NCBI RefSeq assembly: GCF_006874465.1
Contig: NZ_VIRL01000004.1
Coordinates: forward strand, 62,001 to 126,000
Direction of reading: 5' to 3'
Length of the DNA stretch: 64,000 nucleotides
Source: Microbispora bryophytorum
GTDB taxonomy: Bacteria > Actinomycetota > Actinomycetes > Streptosporangiales > Streptosporangiaceae
Part shown: positions 52,227 through 60,416 of the stretch, in pieces
How positions within the stretch are numbered: the stretch's first letter is position 1
Layout: every line of letters starts with the position of its first letter
Notes under the pieces: generated by a model
Told to the model about the DNA's origin: nothing
What the model saw: the letters and a program-made list of their open reading frames with translations, nothing else
Databases searched by the model: none
Position numbers and translations under genes: made by a program

Positions 52227-53359
52227 TGGACGGCGAGGACGAGCGGCTGCGCCGCTGGCGGCTGGTGCTGGGTGGCGCGGCCGAGGGGACCCTGGAGGGC
52301 GCGGACGCCCGGATGGACGCCGCCCTCACGGCCCTCTACGACGGGCAGGAACGGCGCGGCGCCGGCCTCGGCGCGTCCGCGCCGCGGGTGGCCCGATGGC
52401 TGGGGGACATCAGGGAGTACTTCCCCGCGGGCGTCGTGCAGGTCATGCAGAAGGACGCCGTCGAGCGGCTCGACCTGACCCGGCTGCTGCTGGAGCCCGA
52501 GATGCTGGAGGCCGTCGAGCCCGACGTGCACCTGGTGGGGACGCTGCTGTCGTTGGGCAGGCTGCTGCCGGAGCGGGCCCGCGAGTCGGCCAGGGCCGTC
52601 GTCCGCACGGTCGTGCGGGAGCTGGAGGCGCGGCTCACGCGGCGCACCCTGACGGCCGTAAGCGGCGCGCTCGACCGCTCGGCGAGGACCCACCGGCCGA
52701 GGAGGGCGGCCGAGGTCGACTGGAACCGTACGATCCGGGCGAACCTGCGCAACTACCTCCCCGAGCGGAAGACCGTCGTGCCGTCTCGGCTGGTCGGGTA
52801 CGCGCGGGGGCAGCGGGCCGTCCAGCGGGAGGTCGTGCTGGCCGTCGACCAGAGCGGTTCGATGGCCGCCTCGGTGGTGTACGCGGGCGTCTTCGCCGCG
52901 GTGCTCGCCTCGATGCGCTCGCTCAGGACCTCGTTCGTGGCGTTCGACACGGCCGTGGCCGATCTGACCGACCGGCTGGGCGACCCCGTCGATGTGCTGT
53001 TCGGCACCCAGCTCGGCGGCGGCACCGACGTCAACCGGGCGGTGGCCTACTGCCAGAACCTCGTCACCCGGCCGGCCGACACGATCTTCCTGCTGGTCAG
53101 CGACCTCTACGAGGGCGGGCCGCGGGAGCAGATGCTGCGCAGGATCGCCACGATGACCGCCGCCGGGGTCCAGGTGATCGTGCTGCTCGCGCTGTCGGAC
53201 GAGGGGACGCCGCAGTACGACCACGACAACGCGGCGGCGCTGGCCGCGATGGGCGTGCCGGCCTTCGCCTGCACACCGGACGCCTTTCCCGACCTGATGG
53301 CCGCCGCCATCGAGCGCCGGACCTACGACCAAGGTCGCGTTTACACGCCAGGACGGTGA
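52226..53359 (+). CDS. VWA-domain protein (YehP-like)
   Basis: 377 residues. Residues 1-195 are a helical N-terminal region; the von Willebrand A domain follows with MIDAS D208-x-S210-x-S212 (AVDQSGSMAAS), GGGTDVNRAV and LVSDLYEGG. No signal or membrane helix, so cytoplasmic. VWA partners of MoxR ATPases present substrates or metal. Last gene of the five-gene block; ATG overlaps the DUF5682 stop by one base. Confidence 0.9.
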   Translation: MDGEDERLRRWRLVLGGAAEGTLEGADARMDAALTALYDGQERRGAGLGASAPRVARWLGDIREYFPAGVVQVMQKDAVERLDLTRLLLEPEMLEAVEPDVHLVGTLLSLGRLLPERARESARAVVRTVVRELEARLTRRTLTAVSGALDRSARTHRPRRAAEVDWNRTIRANLRNYLPERKTVVPSRLVGYARGQRAVQREVVLAVDQSGSMAASVVYAGVFAAVLASMRSLRTSFVAFDTAVADLTDRLGDPVDVLFGTQLGGGTDVNRAVAYCQNLVTRPADTIFLLVSDLYEGGPREQMLRRIATMTAAGVQVIVLLALSDEGTPQYDHDNAAALAAMGVPAFACTPDAFPDLMAAAIERRTYDQGRVYTPGR

Positions 53360-53376
53360 TTTGTAATGTCCGCAAT

Positions 53377-54741
53377 ATGTCTTCGGTAATGACCGCTCCA
53401 GCCGTCTTCAGCCAGCGTTACCGTGCCCTGAGCGTCGGGATCGTGGCCCTGGTGATGCTCGTGGCGTTCGAGTATCTGGCGGTGGCCACCGCGATGCCCC
53501 TGATCGGCCGGGAGCTGAACGGCTACCACCTGTACGGCCTCGCGTTCAGCGGCGGCATGGCGGCCACCATCATCGCCACGGTGGTCGGCGGGCGCTGGAG
53601 CGACGCACGGGGGCCGTTCCCCGCCCTGTGGACGGGAGTGGCGGGATTCGTCGCCGGGCTGGCCGTCTCCGGGTTCGCGCCCGACATGGAGGTCTTCCTC
53701 GTCGGGCGCTTCCTCCAGGGCCTCGGCGGCGGCATGTTCAACGTGGCCCTGTACGTCCTCGTCGCCCAGGCGTACCCCTCCGCCATGCACCCGCGGGTGT
53801 TCTCCGCGCTGGCCGCGGCGTGGGTGCTGCCGTCCGTGGTCGGCCCGGCCGTCACCGGCTTCGTGGCGGAGACCTGGAACTGGCGCTTGATCTTCCTGGG
53901 CGTGGCGGTGCTGTCGGTCCCCGCCGCGCTGATCATGTGGCGGGGACTGCCCGCCATGACCGGGCAGCCGAGAGAGGCGATGGGCCGGGCCTTCCTGCCC
54001 CGGTTCGCCTGGGGCGTGTGCGCCGCGATCGGCGCGGCCCTGCTGCAGTACGGCAGCGGCGCGGCGGGTGCGGGGATCGTCCTGGCGGTCGCCGGCGTGG
54101 TGATCCTCGCGCTGGCGCTGCCGAGACTGCTGCCCAAGGGGACGCTGCGCGCGGCCCGCGGGCTGCCCACCGTCATCGCGCTGCGCGGCCTGGCGGCCGG
54201 ATCGTTCTTTGCCGCCGAGGTGTTCGTCCCGCTGATGCTGGTGCAGGAGCGGGACCTGAACACGGCCGAGGCCGGGCTCGCGCTCACCGGAGGGGCCCTC
54301 GCCTGGTCGCTCGGCTCGTGGATTCAGGGCCGCAGGCCCCACGCGCGTGCGCTGACCATCCGCGTCGGCGCGACGCTGATCGCCACCGGCATCTGCGTCA
54401 CCGCTCTGATCGTCATTCCGGCCACGCCGGCCGTCGTGGTCTTCGCGGGCTGGGTGGTGGCGGGCCTGGGCATCGGAATGGTCTTCCCGACGTTGTCGGT
54501 GCTGGTCCTGGAGCTGTCCGCGCCGGGGGAGGAGGGCCGCAACAGCGCGTCGCTGAGCATCGGGGAGTCGGTCTTCTCCGTCGTCGCCGTCGCGGTCACG
54601 GGGGCCGTGTTCGCCGCGTACGGGGGCCGGCCGTGGGTCTACGTGACGTGCCTGGGTCTGCTCGTCGTCATGGCGGGCATGGCCACTGTCGTGGGCGGCC
54701 GTTTCGAGCACCGCCGCGAAGCGGGCACCATGGAGGTCTAG
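53377..54741 (+). CDS. MFS transporter
   Basis: 454 residues, about 14 hydrophobic helices. EYLAVATAMPLIGRELNGYH, VGGRWSDARGPFPAL (motif A-like), VGRFLQGLGGGMFNVALYVL and GIGMVFPTLSVLVLEL are typical of drug-type major facilitator proteins. Substrate unknown. It starts 17 bases after the VWA stop (ATG 53377 or 53389), so may be read through from the block, but its family is not part of it elsewhere. Confidence 0.88.
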   Translation: MSSVMTAPAVFSQRYRALSVGIVALVMLVAFEYLAVATAMPLIGRELNGYHLYGLAFSGGMAATIIATVVGGRWSDARGPFPALWTGVAGFVAGLAVSGFAPDMEVFLVGRFLQGLGGGMFNVALYVLVAQAYPSAMHPRVFSALAAAWVLPSVVGPAVTGFVAETWNWRLIFLGVAVLSVPAALIMWRGLPAMTGQPREAMGRAFLPRFAWGVCAAIGAALLQYGSGAAGAGIVLAVAGVVILALALPRLLPKGTLRAARGLPTVIALRGLAAGSFFAAEVFVPLMLVQERDLNTAEAGLALTGGALAWSLGSWIQGRRPHARALTIRVGATLIATGICVTALIVIPATPAVVVFAGWVVAGLGIGMVFPTLSVLVLELSAPGEEGRNSASLSIGESVFSVVAVAVTGAVFAAYGGRPWVYVTCLGLLVVMAGMATVVGGRFEHRREAGTMEV

Positions 54742-54849
54742 GAAATCCCGGAGATCCCGCCGTGGACCAGGCCGGCCGGACGCAGCGCACCCGAGGCGCC
54801 GCCGGGACGGCCTTCGGCGGGATCCGGGGGAAGAGACGAGGGGATCCGA

Positions 54850-55845
54850 GTGCCGCGTGTCCGAGAGCTGGAGGTCTTCCGGATGACCCTGCCGTACGGC
54901 AGGCGTCCGGAGACCGTCCTGATAAAGATCACGGACTACGGCGGCATGGTCGGCTGGGGCGAGGCCGTCGATCCGGCCGAGGCCGGCCCGCTGGAGCGGG
55001 GCGTGCCCGCGCTCATCGGCCTCGACTGGGAGCACCCCTCGGAGCTGGGGGAGATCCCCGGTGGCGCGGCCGGCGACATGGCGTGCTGGGACCTGTGGGG
55101 TCGCATGAACGGCGTCCCGCTCTCCCACGCCCTCGGCGGCAGCCGCACGTCGCTGATCGCGACCGTCAGGCTGACGGCTGACCGCTCGCTTGAGAGCATG
55201 GTCGCCCGGGTGAACCGGCACGTGTGCGCGGGCTACGGCCACGTCACGCTCGACGTCCATCCCGGCTGGGACGTCGAGCCGCTGCGCGCCGTGCGCGCCG
55301 CCTATCCCGGCCTGGCCATCGCGGTGGACGGGCGCGGCGCCTACACGGAGATCGCGCAGCTGGAGGCGCTGGACGCCTACGGGGTGGTGGCGATCGAACG
55401 CCCCTTCAAGGACCTGCTGACCAGCGCCGACCTGCAGGACCGGGTGTCGGCCTCGGTCGCGGTCGAGGTGACCTCCGTGTCCGAGCTCGACGAGGCGGTG
55501 AGCCTCAAGGCGGGCCGGGCACTGCTGCTGCGTCCCGCGAAGTTCGGCTCGCTCGGCGCCGTACGGCTCGCGCACGACCGCGCGGTGGAGGCCGGGTGGG
55601 ACATCGTCTGCGCGGGCGGCCTCGGCGCGGGGCTGGCCCGGGCCGCGACGGTCGCCGTCGCCAGCCTGCCCGGCTGCTCCCTGCCCAGCGACGTGGCCGA
55701 GCCGCCGCGAAGCGCCCAGGTGGTGCTGCCGCCGGTCGGCGCGTCCGGCGGGGTCGTCGCCGTGCCGCTCACCCAGCCCGGTCTCGGGCACACGGTGGAC
55801 GAGGACCGGGTGCGCCGCATGGCCCGCGAGTCGTTCCGCGTCTGA
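54850..55845 (+). CDS. MenC-like enolase-superfamily protein with lost catalytic residues
   Basis: 331 residues, shorter than o-succinylbenzoate synthase/N-acylamino acid racemase (~370). Fold words match: GWGEAVDPAE, PGWDVEPLRAVRAAYPGL, LEALDAYGVVAIERPF, AGGLGAGLARAATVAVASLPG. But the general-base KxK strand reads VTLDV (T133, D135), VDAN reads VDGR, the LDES strand reads VEVTS and the IKPG lysine is R228. Two of three metal-ligand positions (D160, E183) remain. So it is probably not a racemase or OSB synthase; a binding or new function is open. GTG start; 108 bases after the MFS gene. Confidence 0.8.
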   Translation: MPRVRELEVFRMTLPYGRRPETVLIKITDYGGMVGWGEAVDPAEAGPLERGVPALIGLDWEHPSELGEIPGGAAGDMACWDLWGRMNGVPLSHALGGSRTSLIATVRLTADRSLESMVARVNRHVCAGYGHVTLDVHPGWDVEPLRAVRAAYPGLAIAVDGRGAYTEIAQLEALDAYGVVAIERPFKDLLTSADLQDRVSASVAVEVTSVSELDEAVSLKAGRALLLRPAKFGSLGAVRLAHDRAVEAGWDIVCAGGLGAGLARAATVAVASLPGCSLPSDVAEPPRSAQVVLPPVGASGGVVAVPLTQPGLGHTVDEDRVRRMARESFRV

Positions 55846-55898
55846 CAGCGGTGACGTAGCCGAGCCTCCCGGCGCAGGCCGGCCCGGCGTCCGCAGTC

Positions 55899-55954
55899 GG
55901 CACTCGCGCGCGGTCACCGGCACTCGTACGGTCACCGGGACTCGCGCGGTCACC
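55899..55954. repeat. 18-bp tandem repeat, three copies, between convergent genes
   Basis: Units GGCACTCGCGCGCGGTCACC (20), GGCACTCGTACGGTCACC (18) and GGGACTCGCGCGGTCACC (18). Lies in the 132-base gap before the LCP gene end. No terminator hairpin was found. Confidence 0.7.
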
Positions 55955-55977
55955 GGCGCCGGCGAGAGTAGACGGGC

Positions 55978-57546
55978 TCAGCGCGCCATCGCCGTGTGCG
56001 GCGCCCCGCAGCCGTCGTCGATCGGGCTGGGCGTCCCCGGCGAGAGCACCGGCGTGGGGGACGGCGACGGCAGGGAGTGCCGGTGCCGGTGCGGCCGCAG
56101 AGCAGTCGAGGGCGCGGGCGAGGAGCCGGACGGCGTGCCGGAAGGGCCGGCCTGGGCGTTGCCCGACGCGTTGCCAGACGCGTCAGCCGAGGCGTGGACC
56201 GAGGCGCGGATCGCCTTGGCCGTGAGCAGCCGGATCCGGTCCCAGTCGGGATAGGCGGTGTTGATCAGGGGCGGCACGAACTGCAGGCTGGTGATCGGAG
56301 CGTGCTTCACCTTCCAGGCCAGCGGCACCAGGTGCTCCAGCATGGGCCGGGGCACGTCGGTGCTGATCATCCTGCGCGTGGCCGCCGCGATCTCGGTGAA
56401 CCGCGTCAGCACCGTGGCCGGGTCGGCCTGGGAGAGCAGGGCCCCGAGGACACAGCGCTGCCGGTGCATCCGGTCGAAGTCGTCGCTGAAGGTGCGGGAG
56501 CGGGCGTACCACAACGCCTCGTCGCCGTTCAACCGCCGGATGCCCGCCCTGACGGTGCCCTCGTTGTGCAGGCCGTACACGATGTCGCGGTCCACCGCCA
56601 CCACGAGCCCGCCGAGGGCGTCGATCATCTTCGCGAAGCCCCAGATGTTGACCAGGGCGTACCAGTCGATCCGCAGGCCCAGAATGTGGCCGACCGTCTC
56701 CTTGAGGACCTCGGCGCCCATGTGCCGCCGCCCGCCGAACAGCTCGGGATGGTCGTCGGCGTACTGCCACACCGAGAACAGCAGGTCCTCGCGCCAGCCG
56801 GGGCGATACTCCGGAAGCTGGAAACCGAAGGGGAACCGGGCGGCCATGGCGCTGCCCGGGGGAAAGCGGACGTGCTCCAGGTTGCGCGGCAGGCCGAGCA
56901 GCACGGTGTTGCCGGTCCGCACGTCCACGCTGGCGACGTTGATGCTGTCGGTGCGCATCCCGATCCGGTTGTCGCCCCAGTCGCCGCCGAGCAGGAGCAC
57001 GTTGACCCGGTCGCGGCCCGCCCACGGGTCGTCCCGGCGTACGGCGCCGCCTGCTTGGGCGGTCCCGCCCGGCGCGGCGAACATCGCGTCGATGGTCTGC
57101 TCGGACACGCGGACATACCGGGCGGCGACCGCGAACGGCGCCGCGACGACGACCGCGAGCACGCCCGCGACCAGCCCGGTGATGATCTGCCCCTTGCGGG
57201 GCAGCCGTCCGGGACGCAGGACGACGTACGAGCGGACGACCAGCCAGAACCAGGCGACGGCACAGGCCGCGAACACCAGTGAGATCTGGCCCAGCCAGCC
57301 CAGCGCGCGCCCGGCGAGGCCCGCGTCCGCGCCGACGGCCACGCACGCGATGGCGACGACTCCGGTCAGGTAGCCGCCGAGCAGGAGCAGCCCGGTGCGC
57401 CACCGGCCCGCCCGCAGGTGCGCCGCGCCGGGCAGCACCGCCGACAGCGCCACCCAGCCGATGAGCGCGGCGGCTCCGAACACCGGCCCGCTGCGACGCG
57501 TCGCCGGCGGGGCACCGTTCCGAGGCGCCAGATCAGGGGTGACCAC
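55978..57546 (-). CDS. LytR-CpsA-Psr family protein
   Basis: 522 residues. Four to five N-terminal helices (residues ~22-145) anchor it; the LCP domain follows: RVNVLLLGGDWGDNRIGMRTDSINVASVD, LLGLPRNLEHV, GGLVVAVDRDI, LNGDEALWYARSRTFSDDFDRMHRQR (given in parts), with the conserved arginines and aspartates that bind polyprenyl pyrophosphate. It attaches glycopolymers to peptidoglycan outside the membrane. The C-terminus is a Ser/Pro/Thr/His-rich tail (~450-522). GTG start. LCP proteins usually carry one to three helices, so this multi-helix start is the larger type. Confidence 0.92.
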   Translation of the reverse strand: MVTPDLAPRNGAPPATRRSGPVFGAAALIGWVALSAVLPGAAHLRAGRWRTGLLLLGGYLTGVVAIACVAVGADAGLAGRALGWLGQISLVFAACAVAWFWLVVRSYVVLRPGRLPRKGQIITGLVAGVLAVVVAAPFAVAARYVRVSEQTIDAMFAAPGGTAQAGGAVRRDDPWAGRDRVNVLLLGGDWGDNRIGMRTDSINVASVDVRTGNTVLLGLPRNLEHVRFPPGSAMAARFPFGFQLPEYRPGWREDLLFSVWQYADDHPELFGGRRHMGAEVLKETVGHILGLRIDWYALVNIWGFAKMIDALGGLVVAVDRDIVYGLHNEGTVRAGIRRLNGDEALWYARSRTFSDDFDRMHRQRCVLGALLSQADPATVLTRFTEIAAATRRMISTDVPRPMLEHLVPLAWKVKHAPITSLQFVPPLINTAYPDWDRIRLLTAKAIRASVHASADASGNASGNAQAGPSGTPSGSSPAPSTALRPHRHRHSLPSPSPTPVLSPGTPSPIDDGCGAPHTAMAR

Positions 57547-57645
57547 GCGTCAATTGAAGCGACACCGGCCGCGGAAAACTCGTGACCGCCCCGAGCCGGA
57601 GCAGTTCATACCCGGATTTGACCGAGGCTCGACCGAGGGCATGAC

Positions 57646-59151
57646 CTACCAGGGGAAGGCGAACAGGCCGTAGTAGGCGGCGGTCAGCAGCAGCAGCGCG
57701 GTCCCGCCGAGCACGCCGGCGAGCACGCTCCTCTGCCAGAGCGTCGGCTCCCAGCCGTCCCGCAGGCCGCCGATCACCGCCGCGAACGTCGTGACCGTCT
57801 GCACGAGCATCAGGATGGCGAGCAGGCGCACGACCAGCCATCCGGCCTGCACGGCGGGCCACGCACCGGCCTGGTTGACCGAGAACAGCACGATGAGCGT
57901 GATGAACGCCAGGACGGCGGCGAGCTCCCCGAGGCCGGTCCAGGCCATCCGGCGCAGCCGCCGCCGGATGGCCGGCCACAGCTGCACGTTGACCTCCACC
58001 CTGGCCTGCAGCCGCAGGTCGCGCCCGCGCAGCCGGACGACCATCTCGGTCACCGGCGCCGCGACGTAGCCCACCGCGGCCAGGCACAGCGCGAGCCACA
58101 GGAACGTGCTGTCCCCCCACCACGGCGCGGCCGGCACGTCGGCCGCCTCGAAGCGCTGCACCGGCGTCGCCCCCGCGATCGCCACCGGGGGCCTCGCCGT
58201 GCGCGGCAGGTCCTTCATCCAGTTGACCAGCGTGGGCAGGTAGTCCGCCGCGAACCGCCCGCCGCGGATCCGCATGGCGTGGTCGGCCCCGGCGAGGAAG
58301 CGGATCGTGTAGTCGGTGTTGCCGCCCTCGGCCAGGGCGCCGGTGAGCGCCTCGGTGCTCTCCACGAACGGGATGGACGGGTCGTCGGTGCCGTACAGCG
58401 CGAGGACGGGCTGGGTGATCCCGCGCAGGGCCGGCGCCCCGTCGTAGCGCAGGAAGTCGAAGCCGACCCCGCCCATCGCCCGGGTGAGCAGGTCGCGTAC
58501 GCCGGTCGGGGCGTGCAGGCGCAGCAGTTGCTCGTTCAGCGCCCAGGCGACCTGGCGCAGCGGTGAGACGTTCGGAGAGGAGACCAGGACGACGAACGCG
58601 GCCTGCGGATCGCGCTCGGCGGCGATCGGGACGACCCAGCCGCCCTCGCTGACGCCCCACAGGCCGGCTCGCGCCGGGTCGACGTCGGGCCGCCCGCGCA
58701 GCACCTTCAGCATGCGCAGGGCGTCGTCGGCGAGCAGGCCGAAGTCGCGGCTGCGGAAGGAGTAGCCCACCGTCCGCTTGTCGTAGGCCAGCGTCACGAC
58801 GCCCGCCCGGGCCAGCCACTCGGCCTGCTGGGTGAACTCACCGCCGTCGCCCGACCCCGAGCCCTGCACGAACACCATCGCGGGGTGGCGCCCGGGGGAC
58901 AGGGGCGTCCTGATCGTCGCCTTCAGCGTCTCGTTCTGCGCCGGAACGAGCAGTGTCTCGGTACGGAACCGGTCGGTGCGGGTGACCGGCCGCGCCTCGG
59001 CGGCGGGCTGAGGAGGTAAGTCACGAAACTGGGGCGAAGCGGACATAGGTGGGGGATCGAAGGCCGGCGGGGAGAGCACGTGGCCGACGGTGGCGAGCAC
59101 CACCATCAGCACACCGGCGATCACCCCGAGAGTGCCCCGGCCGACGTTCAT
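57646..59151 (-). CDS. Alpha/beta hydrolase with C-terminal membrane helices
   Basis: 501 residues. One N-terminal helix (LGVIAGVLMVVLATVGHVL) places the hydrolase domain outside: PAMVFVQGSGSGDGG (oxyanion), nucleophile serine in LWGVSEGGWVVP, acid in LYGTDDPSIPF, histidine in LAGADHAMR. After ~residue 340 four further helices form a membrane domain (FLWLALCLAAVGYVAAP, LAAVLAFITLIVLFSV, LLAILMLVQTVTTFAAV, LAGVLGGTALLLLTAAYYG). Dienelactone-hydrolase-like fold; substrate unknown. GGGGGAG precedes ATG 59151. Confidence 0.88.
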   Translation of the reverse strand: MNVGRGTLGVIAGVLMVVLATVGHVLSPPAFDPPPMSASPQFRDLPPQPAAEARPVTRTDRFRTETLLVPAQNETLKATIRTPLSPGRHPAMVFVQGSGSGDGGEFTQQAEWLARAGVVTLAYDKRTVGYSFRSRDFGLLADDALRMLKVLRGRPDVDPARAGLWGVSEGGWVVPIAAERDPQAAFVVLVSSPNVSPLRQVAWALNEQLLRLHAPTGVRDLLTRAMGGVGFDFLRYDGAPALRGITQPVLALYGTDDPSIPFVESTEALTGALAEGGNTDYTIRFLAGADHAMRIRGGRFAADYLPTLVNWMKDLPRTARPPVAIAGATPVQRFEAADVPAAPWWGDSTFLWLALCLAAVGYVAAPVTEMVVRLRGRDLRLQARVEVNVQLWPAIRRRLRRMAWTGLGELAAVLAFITLIVLFSVNQAGAWPAVQAGWLVVRLLAILMLVQTVTTFAAVIGGLRDGWEPTLWQRSVLAGVLGGTALLLLTAAYYGLFAFPW

Positions 59152-59278
59152 GAGGCCGCTCCCCCATGCGTACTCGTGATACCGAATCCAGGCTAAGTCA
59201 TTACTCCTTGTTTGCGTCATGCACCAGAGGGGCGGTTGAGGCCGCGTTTGTCGGCGGGACCTGTTAGCTTCCTGCGAC

Positions 59279-60379
59279 ATGCGTGTCCTGCACAGCTCCG
59301 ACTGGCATCTCGGCCGGTCGTTCCACCGCGAGAGCCTGCTCGGCGCCCAGGCCGCGTTCGTCGACCACCTGGTCGAGACCGTGCGGGCCGAGCGCGTGGA
59401 CGTCGTGGTGGTCTCCGGCGACGTCTACGACCGTGCCCTGCCGCCGGTCGACGCGGTCGCGCTGTGCAACGAGGCGCTGGCCAGGCTCAAGGCCCTCGGC
59501 GTGCACGCCGTGCTGATCAGCGGCAACCACGACTCCGCCGTACGGCTGGGCTTCGGCGCCGACCTCATGGAGCGGGTGCACCTGCGCACCGACCCCGGCA
59601 GGGCCTGGGAGCCGATCATGATCGGCGACGTGGCGTTCTTCGGCATCCCCTACCTTGAGCCCGAGCTGGTCAGGGGGCCGTGGGAGCTGGCCGAGCGCAG
59701 CCACACCGCCGCCGTCACGTACGCGATGGACCGTGTGCGTGCGCATCCGGCGGCGCGCAGGGTCGTGCTCGCCCACGCGTTCGTCACCGGGGGAGAGGCC
59801 AGCGACAGCGAGCGGGACATCAGCGTCGGCGGGGTGTCGCACGTGCCGTTGAGCGCGTTCTCCGGGGTCGACTACGTGGCGCTGGGGCACCTGCACGGCC
59901 GTCAGGTGATGAGCGAGAAGGTCCGCTACAGCGGCTCGCCCATCGCCTACTCCTTCTCCGAGGCCGGCCACACCAAGGGCTCCTGGCTGGCCGACCTCGA
60001 CACCGGCCGGACGGAGTTCGTCCCCGCCCCCGTGCCCCGGCCGGTGAGCACGGTGCGGGGCCGCATCGACGACCTGCTGACCGACGGCCGTTTCGAGCGG
60101 TATGAGGACCACTGGCTGCAGGTGACGCTGACCGACCCGGTGCGGCCGCGCGAGGCGATGGAGCGCCTGCGCCGGCGCTTCCCGCACACGCTGGCGCTCG
60201 CCTTCCAGCCGGACGGCGTGGTGGACGGACCGGCGGGCCGGGCGAGGACCGACGGCCGGGCCGAGATCGAGGTGGCGCTCGACTTCGTCCGCGAGGTGCG
60301 TGGTGAGCCCGCGGACGACGACGAACGGCGTCTGCTGCAGGAGGCGGTCGAGGCATGCCGTATCAAGGAGAACGCGTGA
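59279..60379 (+). CDS. sbcD: Exonuclease subunit SbcD
   Basis: 366 residues. Mre11-like calcineurin-fold nuclease: HSSDWHLGRSFH, VVSGDVYDRALPP, LISGNHDS, VLAHAFVTGG and YVALGHLHGRQ supply the two-metal ligands. With SbcC it cuts hairpin and palindromic DNA and blocked ends. ATG 59279. sbcC follows after 37 bases. Confidence 0.96.
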   Translation: MRVLHSSDWHLGRSFHRESLLGAQAAFVDHLVETVRAERVDVVVVSGDVYDRALPPVDAVALCNEALARLKALGVHAVLISGNHDSAVRLGFGADLMERVHLRTDPGRAWEPIMIGDVAFFGIPYLEPELVRGPWELAERSHTAAVTYAMDRVRAHPAARRVVLAHAFVTGGEASDSERDISVGGVSHVPLSAFSGVDYVALGHLHGRQVMSEKVRYSGSPIAYSFSEAGHTKGSWLADLDTGRTEFVPAPVPRPVSTVRGRIDDLLTDGRFERYEDHWLQVTLTDPVRPREAMERLRRRFPHTLALAFQPDGVVDGPAGRARTDGRAEIEVALDFVREVRGEPADDDERRLLQEAVEACRIKENA

Positions 60380-60416
60380 GCCGCCCGCCCGGCCGGCGGA
60401 CGAGTGAGGAGGGCCG

